Positions 23,460 to 35,339 of a DNA stretch of 64,000 nucleotides are shown in pieces. The translations under genes and the position numbers were made by a program. Within the stretch, counting starts at the first letter, position 1. The number at the start of each line of letters is the position of its first letter. This DNA comes from Prosapia bicincta (taxonomy: Eukaryota > Arthropoda > Insecta > Hemiptera > Cercopidae), in assembly GCA_036971475.1 (NCBI GenBank), contig JBAIZL010000002.1:135012240-135076239 (forward strand). Direction: 5' to 3'. Below the pieces are notes generated by a model. That model had not been told where the DNA came from, ran no database searches, and saw only the letters and a program-made list of their open reading frames with translations.

Positions 23460-24060
23460 GCAAGTAAATGATTGAATGAGAAGGAAATTATGGGTACAGA
23501 CTTGTGTATAAAAGATGTGGATTAGGCATGCACAAAGATGACAGGCAGCAAAATGCAGTTTGTCATTCTAAGGACTTTGTGGGACTGAATGATAAGGAGA
23601 TGGACAGCCATACCATAGTTTTTCAGGTTAATGGACAATTTAATAAGCAGGTAATAAAACTGGAGTTATTTGTGGTAACTTTATAAAGAAGAAAATGATT
23701 AACAACAAACCATAGGCTATTTATGATAGGTTTTAAACTGAAAAAAATTAGTGGCATGACAAGGAGGCGATGGGTGAAGAAATCAGTCTCTCAGTCTCAG
23801 CTGTATTCATGACTAATTTACAGGTCTGAAATTGATGGTAATTAATAATACCGATTAATTGTGGGGAAACCACAATCTTTCTGCTTAAATGGATTATCTA
23901 AAAATGAATGACAAGGAGACAACCACAGTCTTACTATCTAGGGTATAAATATGACTAAATGACAGGAAAGTGAGGGTTGAGGCCTATCAATGACAAGTTT
24001 TTGATTGAAAAAAACAATGACAAACGAGGAAATCACAAACGTTTTGTCTAAATAAATTTT
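23460..24060. repeat. Degenerate copies of the ~62-bp repeat
   Basis: The phrase ATGA(C/A)TGACA(A/G)G..GATGGG(T/C)...CAGTCT recurs with heavy divergence, for example near 23757, 23907 and 23950. It is an eroded edge of the array that is well preserved at 24370-25440. Confidence 0.5.
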
Positions 24061-24258
24061 ATTTTATTTCATTCTCTCATATTTCTTTTTGTGTTTTCTC
24101 TTCGATTGACAAAGACCACTGTGTGGTTGAAATATATTATTGTTTAAGTGCTTTTATGTGTTTCTATTTCAAGACTACAGTGTGGACTCTTACCAAGGTA
24201 AGTCTGTCAGTCTCCTAGTCCAAAAAATCTAAATAATCTTTACCAACCAAAACTAACC

Positions 24259-24318
<60 letters not shown>
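24045..24318 (+). mobile_element. Single arm of the 37.3-37.9 kb inverted repeat, ending in (TA)n
   Basis: From TTTATTTCATTCTCTC through GACCACTGTGTGGTTGAAAT to GGTAAGTCTGTCAGTCTCCT it matches the right arm at 37752-37930, and its last part matches the left arm at 37266-37300. It abuts a 57-bp (TA)n at 24262-24318. A hammerhead-like variant lies at 24102-24141. Confidence 0.75.
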
Positions 24319-24319
<1 letters not shown>

Positions 24320-24369
24320 AAATGACTTAAAAGTGATAGTAAACAAACATAAAAAGTATCTTACTTATA

Positions 24370-25440
24370 TACGTGAGTAAATGGCATGTAGGTGATGGGC
24401 AAACAAACAGATATATATATATATATATATATATATATGGGTCTTAGATCTATACATAACAACATCACATAAAAGTAATGGTAGGCAGACATAAAACATC
24501 AGTCTGAAGTGTATACATGAGTGAAAGGAATGTAGGTGATGATAAAAAAAACTGCAATCCTCAGACTTATGTGAAGGCATAACTGAATACAGGGAGATGA
24601 TGGGCAAGGCAACTACAGAATTTCTGTCTCAGATATATACATATCAAATTTACTTAAAAGTTATGGTAAACAAACATAAACTGTTAGTCTTAAGTGTATA
24701 CATGAGTGAATGACATATAGGTGATTGGAAAACGATCTGCAATCCTCAGACTTAAGTGAATGCATAACTGAATACAGGGAGATGATGGGCAAGGCAACTA
24801 CAGAATTTCTGTCTTAGATATATACATACCAAAATTACTTAAAAGTGATGGTAGGCAGACATAAAACATCAGTCTGAGGTGTATACATGAGTGAAAGGAA
24901 TGTAGGTGATGATAAAAAAACTGCAATCCTCAGACTTATGTGAAGGCATAACTGAATACAGGGAGATGATGGGCAAGGCAACTACAGAATTTCTGTCTTA
25001 GATATATACATACCAAAATTACTTAAAAGTGATGGTAGGCAGACATAAAACATCAGTCTGAGGTGTATACATGAGGGAAAGGAATGTAGGTGATGATAAA
25101 AAAAACTGCAATCCTCAGACTTAAGTGAAGGCATAACTGAATACAGGGAGATGATGGGCAAGGCAACTACAGAATTTCTGTCTTAGATATATACATACCA
25201 AAATTACTTAAAAGTGATGGTAGGCAGACATAAAACATCAGTCTGAGGTGTATACATGAGTGAGTGGCATGTAGGTGATGGGCAAACGAACTGCAATCCT
25301 CAGATTTATGTGAATGCATGACTGAATACTGGAAGATGATGGGCAAGTAAACTACATAATATATGTTTGAGTTATATACGTAACAAAATGATATAAAAGT
25401 TATGGTAAACAAACATAAACTGTTAGTCTTACGTGTATTG
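24370..25440. repeat. 185-bp higher-order tandem repeat built of three ~62-bp subunits
   Basis: CTGCAATCCTCAGACTTA recurs at about 24552, 24737, 24921, 25106 and 25291, so the period is 184-185 bp. Within one period three related segments of about 62 bp can be aligned, each with the phrase GATG(A/G)..GGCA(A/G)..(A)AAACT and a following CAG/TAG-rich end. Adjacent units are more than 95 percent alike. A small (TA)n interrupts the first unit at 24411-24438. No coding function is seen. Confidence 0.88.
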
Positions 25441-26150
25441 AAACAAAGTCAATCACAAATTATTTAATATTTTTGAATGAGTGATAAAACTTTGAAGTTT
25501 AGTTTTAATTAAAATATTTCAAATTATATATATATAAATTCATAAGCTTGTAAATCAATGATTTCTGTGGCAGTAGAATTCGTAACAAATTTCGTTTAAA
25601 TAATACAATATGTAAATTTATTGAATGTCATTTAACTGCTGGCACAAAATAAGATCATAAATTAAGTTTGAAATTTATAATAATTTAAATAAACTTAGCC
25701 AACCTCCCTGCAATAAATATCAAAATAATTTTAGTTTAATTAAGGAAAATTTAATTTATGTTTTGTTAGCTAAGGACTTTAAGATTTTATTTCAGAATTT
25801 TATTATTTAAGAATTTATTCAGTTACAAATTTCTTTATTATTAAATTCAGTTTCCAACAACAGCCAAAAGAGTAATTTTTATTGAATTAATCCTGTGTAC
25901 AAAAATAATAAATTTAATTATTTCCCAACTAGTAAATCATAATAGTAAATTCATAAAATCAATACAATAGATAAAATCCAGCCTATTAGAGTCAGTCATA
26001 TTTATTTAATAATAAATAGCTAGAAATCAATGTGCAACCTAAAGATAATCGAGCAACCCATCCAGAGAAATTAATTAAATTAAATTATAAATTATGAGTT
26101 AGCTTAAGGACTAGTTGGTTTTGCTTTAAAGCCCAGAAGTTGATACTCAC

Positions 26151-26225
26151 TGGCAGGTTTTACCATATGAAACACAGGACCTCTTTTAGGAGGATATGGT
26201 GAGACTCTATCTTGCACGGACTTCA
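26151..26225 (-). CDS. Candidate 75-nt cassette exon (linker before CUB-f)
   Basis: Acceptor TCCTGCTTTAG and consensus donor GTGAGT (26145-26150). It would enter in phase 1 and leave in phase 1, so it can be included between exon 9 and exon 10 without changing the frame. It is open over 25 codons: KSVQDRVSPYPPKRGPVF and then HMVKPA. The peptide is Pro- and basic-rich and is not part of a CUB fold. The open frame extends 20 more codons beyond the donor and about 25 upstream, so it could also be chance. Confidence 0.35.
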
Positions 26226-26459
26226 CTAAAGCAGGAGCATTGTGGAGAGTTGTCTTCAAAGCATGGTAAGGCAAATTTATGATGTGATAAATTTTATGTG
26301 TTTTCAGCTGACATAAATTAGACCATATGACAGATCACTGACCTTACCATGACTTTAAATACACTTTATAGACAACGTTCCCAGGGTATACTTATTAGAT
26401 GGGATTTTAAATACTTGCTCATGTAACTAGGTGGTAGACAACTTTTGACAGGTTGATGG

Positions 26460-27190
26460 TTGCCGGGGTGATGCACCGTTGCAGTATACATGAGTGAATG
26501 GCATGTAGGTGATGAGCAAACAAACTGCAATCTTCAAATTTATGTGTATGCATAACTAAATGCAGCGAGATGATGGGCAAGCAAAATTTTAATATTTTTG
26601 TTTTAGATTTATGCATGATAGAAATATACAAAGATGATGGTAACCACACATTAAACTTCAGTATCAGGTATGAATGAAATGATGGTATCGAGTATATAAA
26701 CTAAAGCACCTTAACCTCAGGTGTATGGTCGATGAAATAACATGTAGTTGTTTTGAATGGATTCTGCAATTATTATTGTTTAGTATATAAATGACAGAAT
26801 GACATCAATGTGATGAAAATGTAAAATGGTGTAATCAATCTCAGGTACACACATGACTAAATGATACGAAGGTGATGAGCAAGCAAACTACTGATACTGT
26901 CTAAAAGATGAAGTACTTCAGCCATCGGTTCTAGGTGTGTGTATGATTGAATGACTGGGAAGTGATGAGAAAGCAAACTGCAGTCATGAATCTTATCTAT
27001 ATGCATAAATGAATAGAATGTAGGTAATGAGCAAAAATTGATTTTTTTGGTTTCCGATGAATTCTTAAGGGAATGACCTTGAAAGTAATGGAAAGCCAAA
27101 TTCTGTTAATCTCAGGTGAATTTCAGAGAGGTAATGGGCAAGCCACAGGCAGTACCCAGTCTCAGGTATATAAATGACTGAATGAGAATG
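26460..27190. repeat. Diverged copies of the 62/185-bp repeat
   Basis: TATACATGAGTGAATGGCATG with GTAGGTGATGAGCAAACAAAC near 26488, then poorer copies near 26560, 26866, 26945 and 27010. Same family as 24370-25440, separated by about 1 kb of unrelated AT-rich intron. Confidence 0.7.
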
Positions 27191-27627
27191 AGGTTATGTT
27201 TGTAGACATATATATATATACATGAAAGGTGTGGAAGTGAATAGAATTAGTTTTGGAATAGATTGTGTGCAAATATATGTTCAGAAAACAACTTCATCCA
27301 CAATGAGCTAATGTCAGCAGTTTCAGGAAGAATGAAGGGTCAATTTTGCACTTTATTTTGAACAAAATTATTATTTAATATTGCTACAATTGAATAAAAA
27401 GGTTAATTCTTTGACTGCAATGAGTAACATCCCTCTAAGGAATGCAAAAATATTTCCAGTGATGTGAATTCAATAGATCAAGTGCATCCACTACTTGAAG
27501 GTTCTAACAATAAAGTTGGTAATTTTTTCTGTAAGCGGACATCCATAAAAATACTATTTTGTACAAAATTTATTTGTTTCAAGTAGCACTATTGTATATA
27601 GAACATATGACACAAATTAAAACTTAC

Positions 27628-27793
27628 ACTCTAGGGCTTCAATCTTTATTTGAAATCCAGTACTGTTGTCCATTTCAGAGTCTGTTACAAAGCGCACAAA
27701 GAGTTGATTAGAAGATGAAGTTATTGGTGGAAACAAAGTGTTGCTACAGAACTTTCCAATCATTTCAGCATTATCATAACTGCCATCGTAGAT
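27628..27793 (-). CDS. CUB exon 9: second half of CUB-e
   Basis: The acceptor is TGTTACTTTAG upstream of 27793 and the donor is GTAAGT at 27622-27627. Enters in phase 0, leaves one T. It encodes IYDGSYDNAEMIGKFCSNT, the typical strand I-x-D-G followed by the fourth CUB Cys, then NQLFVRFVTD and STGFQIKIEALE. The Asp-containing turn between FVTDSEM and GF fits the acidic Ca-binding loop common in CUB domains. NST is a glycosylation sequon. Confidence 0.93.
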
Positions 27794-29192
27794 CTAAAGT
27801 AACAGAAATATTCATTTTGTTATTTAATGGTCAGAGTGAAGATTGTTAAGTTTGAGAAATGTTTACTCTTTTACTTGTGTTGATTCTTATTCTATTTCTT
27901 AAAGACCAGTCTGAAAAACTGTTAAAGTGTCTCATTCATTCTGCTCTTTAGGATTTATTGCATATGGTTATTCCTGAATTGTTCTTTTTTTGTCCATATC
28001 ATCAAAAAAACACATACATACAATGATATCCTTAATGGTGTTTAATGATATGGGGACATCGTTTATGTAAATAAAAGAGTAGTGCTGGAAATGGTGCACT
28101 AAGACACTAGTTTTATTATTTGGATTGCTATTCCCACATTTAGCTCTAGTTTTCCTCTTGTGTAGAAACCTTGTATACTAGTTTAGCATTCCTTATTCTC
28201 TTCTACAGTTTGTAGATAAGTTTATTTCTCTACAAAGTGTCAAACACTTTTAAAATGAAAGAAATTATACTATGTAAATTAAATTCTTTTAAATTAGCTT
28301 TTCTTTCAATAACTATATGTTCAACAACATTAGGTTACTACAAGTTCTACTCAAGTGTCAGGATTGTAGGTCGGGCCCAGCACCTCTTTTATTATAAATT
28401 GCATTTTAATATTCTATGGACAAAGAGAATTAATTAGTTTTCTACTACTGTTTATGTTTGAGATGTACTGCTATCTCTGCTTTTTCAGAACAGTTTTAAA
28501 TATTTTGTTAACACAAAAAATGTAATTTTTTTTTTGAAACTTGTTGCTTGTCTGCTTTTTTTCCAACCAGTTTGTCTGCTTGTGTTGATGCTTAGCTTAA
28601 TGGAGTTCGTTTTCATAGTGAGTTATTCATTTATCTGGCTTATTGCATCTTTCTGTACATCACTTGAATGTGAATGACAAGACGACATTAAATTATTTCT
28701 GGCAACAGAATTCTAACTTAATTTACTTCAAAATATGAAAACAGCCTTGTATTCGTAATTTCAGTTTTCTATTTTTGTAGAAAACTTTAGATCTTTAATA
28801 AGTATAATAAAAAAATTCTTGGACATACACATTTCCCTTTCATTCAGCAGTAACCTCTTACTTAATTATATAAGAATTTTAAAAAAAATGGTTTTTAGAA
28901 ATGAAATGTTTCTGAAAAAAAATAAAAGAAAAATGTCTTTTTAGCTCAAAATTAAATGGGCCTAACAGGAAAGCAGGTAATTGTAAACTGAGTGGAAAAT
29001 GGCACTGTGTTGATTTATCAGTACATAACTATTCATTAACAAAATATATTTTTTGTTTAAATGAATTAAATAGGTTTCTTAAAACATCAACCAATCCTTA
29101 GCAGAAACTCGAATCTGGAAAGTGTTATGTTTTTTATTAAAAAGCAACAACTTTCTATAGTTTGATATAATATGAATAGGAAAATAACTTAC
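27794..29192. other. Intron 8, nothing recognised
   Basis: AT-rich intron between the halves of CUB-e. A 66-codon frame at 28237-28437 (+) has no recognisable motif. Confidence 0.6.
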
Positions 29193-29416
29193 TTTAACAT
29201 AATCGCATTCACAAGAAGAATTTAGAACAATTTCTGAAAAATGATTGCAGCTTTCAACATCCATTGAAATGAATGTAAGATAAAGTACGTTATTTGGTGA
29301 AGTTATAATGTGCCAATCACACTTTAGGTTCTCTTCATATTTGCCATTGTTGTCAACATCCAAGGATGTTATTGTAGAAGGTGATTCTTTTGTTACATTT
29401 ACAACTCCTCCACAAC
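29193..29416 (-). CDS. CUB exon 8: first half of CUB-e
   Basis: Acceptor TTTAAATTTCAG, donor GTAAGT at 29187-29192. Two entering bases complete a Gly, giving GCGGVVNV. The first Cys is in GCGG, the second in LKCDWHII, then VLYLTFISMDV. The loop is unusually long and carries extra cysteines (ESCNHF and NSSCEC) before DYVK. The two extra Cys could form an additional disulfide. Sequons NVT and NSS are present. Ends in phase 0 into IYDG of exon 9. Confidence 0.92.
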
Positions 29417-29524
29417 CTGAAATTTAAAAAAAAAACAAGATATTACATAACTCAATTAAATAAATTTATTAAAATATTCTAGATTTTTCTATTATCATAT
29501 TACTATGATATGATATTCACACTA

Positions 29525-30352
29525 CAGTAAAACCTCTCATGTTCGGCCCTCTTGTATCTGGAACCTATGATGTCCGGATGTTAAAATAAAGTAAGGGCCT
29601 TTACTTCCCAAGGTGCTTTGCTGTCGGGTTAGTTCCTCTGGTGCTAGCAGTCAGTTCTTTGTTCTTTCCCGACTGAACCACTTGTGTATATCTACAATAT
29701 ACAGTATGGCGGAAAAGTGGAAAAAACTGTGTTTTCTATATCGCCATAAGTTACTAACAGTTATAATCGCGGGTATGGGCGTCGGAAGAATTGTTTCTGA
29801 GTGCTTAAAAAACGTAGACTTGCTAGATGTAGCTTTATGAATTTCTACAACATGGGATGAAATCAAACTGATAACACTAGCTAAATCATGGCAAAAACTA
29901 TTGGATGATCAAACAATTAAGGAATTAAAAACGTATTACAAACGGAAAACCTTGTTTGTGAAACAAATGTAGAAATCGTAGATTTCCTGGTTGTAAAGAC
30001 AAGAACAGTGTTGGCATGAAAGAGGATGAAGTTCATGAGTTTACTACTCGTGATATTATAGACTTAGTGAGCGTACAGCCAGTGCCTGTCGAAGATGATG
30101 AAAGAAAACAAACCATGACGCTTTGAAAAGCTTTCCAGGCATTTAACCAGTTGATAGAGTACCTCAAACAAGACTAAGCAACAGCAGCGAATCGTTTACT
30201 CTTTCGAAGGCGGAGATATATTTCATGAAAGGAACCTCTTTAACGAAAAAAGCAAACCTCTATTACATACTTTTTTTACCAAAACTGATGGTTTTATTGC
30301 TGTCCGGAACAAGCTGTTGCCACATTGATCCAGATATGAGAGGTTTTACTGT
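29525..30352 (+). mobile_element. Tigger/pogo-like element with transposase relic
   Basis: Inverted ends CAGTAAAACCTCTCATGTTC and the complementary ...GATATGAGAGGTTTTACTG are flanked by TA. Plus-strand broken frames give MAEKWKKLCFLYRHK, then WDEIKLITLAKSWQKLL, then EFTTRDIIDLVSVQPVP, KAFQAFNQLIEYL and ANRLLFRRRRYIS. The C-terminal block matches the relic at 3522-4501, here in the opposite orientation. The central DDE region is mostly deleted. Confidence 0.8.
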
Positions 30353-32932
30353 ACTTCATAATACATTTTAAACTGAAGACATGGAAACACAGAGCATATT
30401 CTAATTTTGTCAAGACCAAAATTAAATATAAAATAATTTGATTTTTGAGAATTTATGTAAAATAGTTTTGCCAAATACAGTAGAAATTTTCTTATTCAAG
30501 AGAAATGCTGAGAGAGAATTATTGAAGTTTTGAAATATCTAACATTATACAGTGACATGTTTTAAACGCCAAAATTTGAACCAATCGTGAGGTAGTTAGG
30601 TGTTTTAAACAGTGTAAAACTGTCTAGATAGTAGAATCTGTTTTATAATACAGTATATAAATCTTCAAGTAAAATGCCCTTCAAGGTTTTGTTTACTGAC
30701 TGAAAATCTATGTCCGACTATTCTGTCTCTAGTCATTCACCTATCTGTTAGTTTTATGTAAATACCTTTTCTTCTACAACGAAAACCAACTCAGGATATT
30801 AATTGTAAGAGAAGTTCTTAAATATATTTACACAGCTAAAAAAACCACATGTGCCTTTTTTTTCAATGTTGGCTATTTGTGAATAATCAAATGAGTAATT
30901 CATTAATGTAAAATTTTGCTGCATTTTATGTTCCAATGAATTCTAAGCAAAACAAGCAAATATTGAGCTTCTAGTATGAACTTCTATGTGATATTGAAAA
31001 TTGTATCTCATTAATTGTAAAATTAAAAATTGAAACTAATAAACATTGTGACTGAAACTATTTAAAATCACAGAACAGTATGTACAATAATATAATATCG
31101 ATTCGTGAATAACATTCAAATTTTTGCTTGTGTTTTTCTTTTTAATTTTGAACAAATAATGTTTTTATTGAATAAATAATTTTTAATTGAATTTAAAATA
31201 AGCTTTCTAGTTAACTTTAAAATTTCACATGATAAAGTGCTCTGATTGTGTATTAATTATTGGTTTATAGATTGAACAACTGAAGTCATGTATGAGGAAA
31301 ATTATACGACATGTGAAGAAAGAAGATTGTTGTAGGCCATACAATTGCTAATAAACAGCAAGATTTTTTTTTGTCAACCAATTTTATGTCTAAGTTCAAA
31401 AGCCTTTTTTTAAACAATACTGCAATCCCCAAGCTTTGTCACTGTGGCTTTATAAATAACTCGTAAAGTTTAGTTGATTTGAAACAACTTGGCTTTGTTG
31501 CTTTGCCTAGCGTTAAAAGCAGGAATTTTTCAGAGATACTGTTTGATATTTCTCCCAACCTGAACTGTCACCTTTTCTTTGCAATTTTTATAAAATATTA
31601 TTCTCTTTTTCTGAAATATATTAAGTTTATTTCAGAAAGCTTTTTTTGCTAGCTTGTTTATATATCCTTTAGTAAAATAATTTTCCAAACTGATTTAAGG
31701 GAGTAAGCAAATTGAAGTGGGAGCTCATACAACATACCACAATTGTTGATCCTCTTAATATTTGTTACAATTTTTTTGAATAGACTAAGATGTATAAAAG
31801 TATGTATTTCATGAAAGTCATTTTATTTCCTTTATTATGATATATGGATTACTAAGCTTAAGCTGTAGTTACAAAATTTCTGAATTTTCTTACAAAACAA
31901 GTCTCAAAAGCTGTTAAGTTGTAAATATAGGTTCAGGGTTCAATGTGTTAATAAGAGCAGAGAGTGTATTCCTTAGCTGAATCTTTAAAAATTGTTTTCA
32001 ACTAATTCACAAAGAGAACTGAGCTCTTGAAATAATGAAATGTCTTATAAGCTGCTTTCCTTTTGTTCATTTACATTTTGAAAACAAAAATAAGGGCAGT
32101 TACTAATATCAAGCTGTCACTAAGATATCCAAGTCAATCAAATCATCATCTGCAAACCAGAGTGATAGTCCATTATTATGCATAGTTCTGATCCCATTGT
32201 GCAGGTTTACTTTACTCTGTTAGTTGAATTTATGGATTTGATCTCCCACAATCGCTTTTAACAAAGGCTCTTACTCGTTTGCAGAGAGTTTGTAGGTAGC
32301 ATTATTTTGTAACATCTCTTATTTCTTCATTATGCTTTGTATATTATATAATAGTGCTTAGTGTGATCTGTTCGGTGTAGTTGTTTGTATTTTTAGGAGT
32401 GTGTTGGATGTTCATTTATGTTGCATTTGTGAATTTGTAGGTTTTCTCAGATATTCATTTTTAAACCTTTAGGTGTTTTTTATTAGTTTTATGTCTATGC
32501 TCAAAATTGTAGTGTCAATTAATGTGAATTTAAAAAAGGAGAACTAGGTTTTCTTTTTACCTCAAAGTGAACCTTGAATCTATTAAAACATTTTATCATA
32601 AATAATAAATTTTATCCCATAAAATATTTTATTTTATAGCTGAAGTTTTTCAACTCTAAATTAATGATATTAAATATTTTTATTTTACAACTAACTTTTG
32701 AAAAACTATTTATTAAATTTTTTCAGACCCCTTAAAATATTTAACTTTTATTTTTATAATTAAAAAATCACCTTGCTACAAAGATGGTCAAATTACACTT
32801 GTAGCAGTGTTCATATTGGAATATTTTACTTTCTGATCCTTGTTAATTTATATTCTTTATGACACTGTTATTATTTTGTTTTCAGTCATTATATTATTAT
32901 TATTTTATTACTATTTAATATTTTTTTCTTAC
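30353..32932. other. Intron 7 remainder, nothing recognised
   Basis: About 2.6 kb of AT-rich sequence. No repeat structure, transposase motif or exon-like frame was found on either strand. Confidence 0.5.
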
Positions 32933-33111
32933 CATAACTGAAAGACACACTGGCATAAAAACCACTTCTATACCAAAGATCTTTAGAAACAAAATTCACA
33001 GTCATTGTGTTATTAGTGGAACGAAGTTGAATTTTGGTGTCATGAAAGCAGTATTTAGTTATCAGTTTAGTCCCAATTGGTCCATCCCATATCTCTAGGT
33101 AATTTTCACAT
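32933..33111 (-). CDS. CUB exon 7: second half of CUB-d
   Basis: Acceptor TCTCTCTCAG, donor GTAAGA at 32927-32932. Its first base completes the codon begun by exon 6. It encodes CENYLEIWDGPIGTKLI, the third Cys plus the canonical D-x-L-E-I-x-D-G-like strand, then KYCFHD with the fourth Cys, TMTVNFVSKD and SGFYASVSFSY. NNT is a sequon. Leaves one G that joins exon 8 to make Gly. Confidence 0.94.
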
Positions 33112-33950
33112 CTGAGAGAGAAATCAATAAAACTAAATAATCTGTAACAGAAGAAACAGTTTCAATATAAATCAACTGTGTAAGTTTATAATTATCTTGT
33201 TTAACAGAATAATAATATGCAACCTTGAATAGAAATCCGAAGAAATTGATTCAGCGAAACACTATAAAAATTGCTAGAATATTCCTAAAAATTCTAAAAT
33301 ATTAAAAGATAATATTGGAACAATAATGTCAGGTTTTAAATTATAATGACCACTTTTATTCCTATAGGAAGATTAATTTTCAAATACATTTTATAATTTA
33401 ATCATGAGTGTAATTTATGTCTCATATTTTCAAAATTAAAAAAACTGATCTATTTCATAATAATATATTTCAGTAAACTGAAATAGACTTAATATTTATT
33501 TTGGTCAAGATAACCATTATTTTCCTTAAAAATATATGTGGGTGAGACAGTTTGATATGTGGTAATCAATGTGTGTTTGTGTCTTGATTTTCGTTGTATG
33601 AGATGTACTGTTTGACTTGGGTATCACAATTGAAATCCAGTACCTCAGCATGTGTAGTTATTCTTCACAGTTTTTTAAAAGAAAAGTGAGTTAACAATTG
33701 ATGAAAGCCAGCTAATTCATATATAAGTTTGTTGTTAAGTTATACAAGTTACAAAAGTCAAAAGTTTTGTTTTTTCTACATACCACGTTAACTGTATGAG
33801 TGAAGTCATGCTTGGTCAAGAGTGTTGCATTTGCACAGGAGTTAATTTAAAATGTTTTCATCAAAACCAAAATGTTGTTTACTAATACTACCAGAAATTC
33901 CTGGAAGGGCTCATTTAATATCAGCTATCACACAGTAAAATCTATTTATA
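33112..33950. other. Intron 6 start, nothing recognised
   Basis: AT-rich intron sequence without repeats or frames of note. Confidence 0.5.
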
Positions 33951-33989
33951 GATTTGTTGCTCCAAGTCAACAAATAGTGCCTTAGGCAA

Positions 33990-34300
33990 TACAACCAATA
34001 ATAAACCATAGCGCTCTTTATCTTGGTTGTAGGGTTCTCGGCCTATACGCCGGACGAGCTATGCCTGTGGACATGTTGGACATAGTGCTAGGGACTGTAG
34101 AGACAGGCCAGGACCCAAGTGGTATAGCAAACAATATTATAAAATTTAAAAAATAAAAAAAATTATTAATAATAATAATAAATTAATCCCATGTTTACAA
34201 CTCCCAAAGATTAATGAAACTATAGACAGAAAAGTAGTTAAGTCCCGAACGTTTGGTGGTCGCGCCATTATTCAGAGGGCCAGTGATATTAGATAAGCCT
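33990..34300 (+). repeat. Dispersed repeat, copy 1 (LTR- or Penelope-end-like)
   Basis: Contains GGACCCAAGTGGTATAGCA, ATCCCATGTTTACAA and CCGAACGTTTGGTGGTCGCG. The same order of blocks recurs at 36505-36740 in the same orientation. GC content is higher than the surroundings. Family unknown. Confidence 0.55.
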
Positions 34301-34523
34301 AACCTATTATTATTTTGTGTATTCTATATCTTATGTGACCTAATATATTTATCCTGTTATTGTTATTTGTTTGTATGGATTGTCATCATAATTGTTATAC
34401 GTCATAGATAGTAAGGTATTGTTTAAAAAGAGAGCTACCAGACTCTCACTCCATGCTGGTCGAAGCCATAACAAGTCATACCCGACGTGATGTTCGGAAT
34501 ATTCTATTAACTCCCTTAATAGT

Positions 34524-34528
<5 letters not shown>

Positions 34529-34561
<33 letters not shown>

Positions 34562-35007
34562 GTGTGTGTGTGTGTGTGTATGTGTGTTTATACCCATGGA
34601 TTATATGAATATTTATTTGTATTGTATATTATTTGTCATTATATTTATATGTTAGTTTGGGAAAAGATATATATATATATATATATATATTTATTTATTT
34701 ATTTATATGGTTATATATTTGTTAATATTTAGGATGCACACACAGAATGCAATAGACAGGTTATTCGGTAGTTACTCTCGGGGCTAAGCTCAGTCATCGT
34801 TCGCCTCATGAGGGGCCGCCGCTGCGCCTTGACAGTCGCAAAATTTGTACATACGATACTACTGACACACACATTGGGTTTCACATTTCACCCACCCCTG
34901 GTTTCCATTTCGTGGGGGAGGTCTGTAACGTTATTTTGTAATACTGCCTAAATAGTCTAATTCGATCAGAAATAATTCTAATTGTTGCCGCGAGATAGCA
35001 ACAGCTG

Positions 35008-35077
<70 letters not shown>

Positions 35078-35136
35078 TTGATATTTAACATTATCCATTG
35101 TTTTTCCGTTGCTTCATATATATATATATATATAAC

Positions 35137-35181
<45 letters not shown>
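34529..35181. repeat. Cluster of (TA)n and (TG)n microsatellites
   Basis: TA tracts at about 34529-34557, 34668-34690, 35010-35075, 35118-35133 and 35139-35180, with a (TG)n at 34561-34590. The GC-richer insert at 34735-34940 (GGGGCCGCCGCTGCGCC and the nearby GGGGGAGGTCTG) has no identified relatives in the window. The piece TTCTTGATATTTAACATTAT near 35076 recurs inverted near 58165. Confidence 0.9.
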
Positions 35182-35182
<1 letters not shown>

Positions 35183-35339
35183 AAGTGAACGAGAGAGGGT
35201 CATTAAGTTTGCTGGTAACAACAGGAAGGTCTCACGATCGATCAAGAAGGTAACATTTCTTGAGACCAGGACCCAAAGGTAAATCATTTCAATATTTTTA
35301 ATTATATCTATTATAAGTATGCGCACCGGCCATGGCTTG

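Noticed and set aside
26098..26300. Longer minus-strand open stretch around the cassette exon as an independent gene
   Set aside because: No start codon in a suitable place, no known domain; only the splice-bounded 75 nt has some support.
29651..29866. 71-codon minus-strand frame
   Set aside because: It is antisense to the Tigger transposase relic, which explains the open frame.
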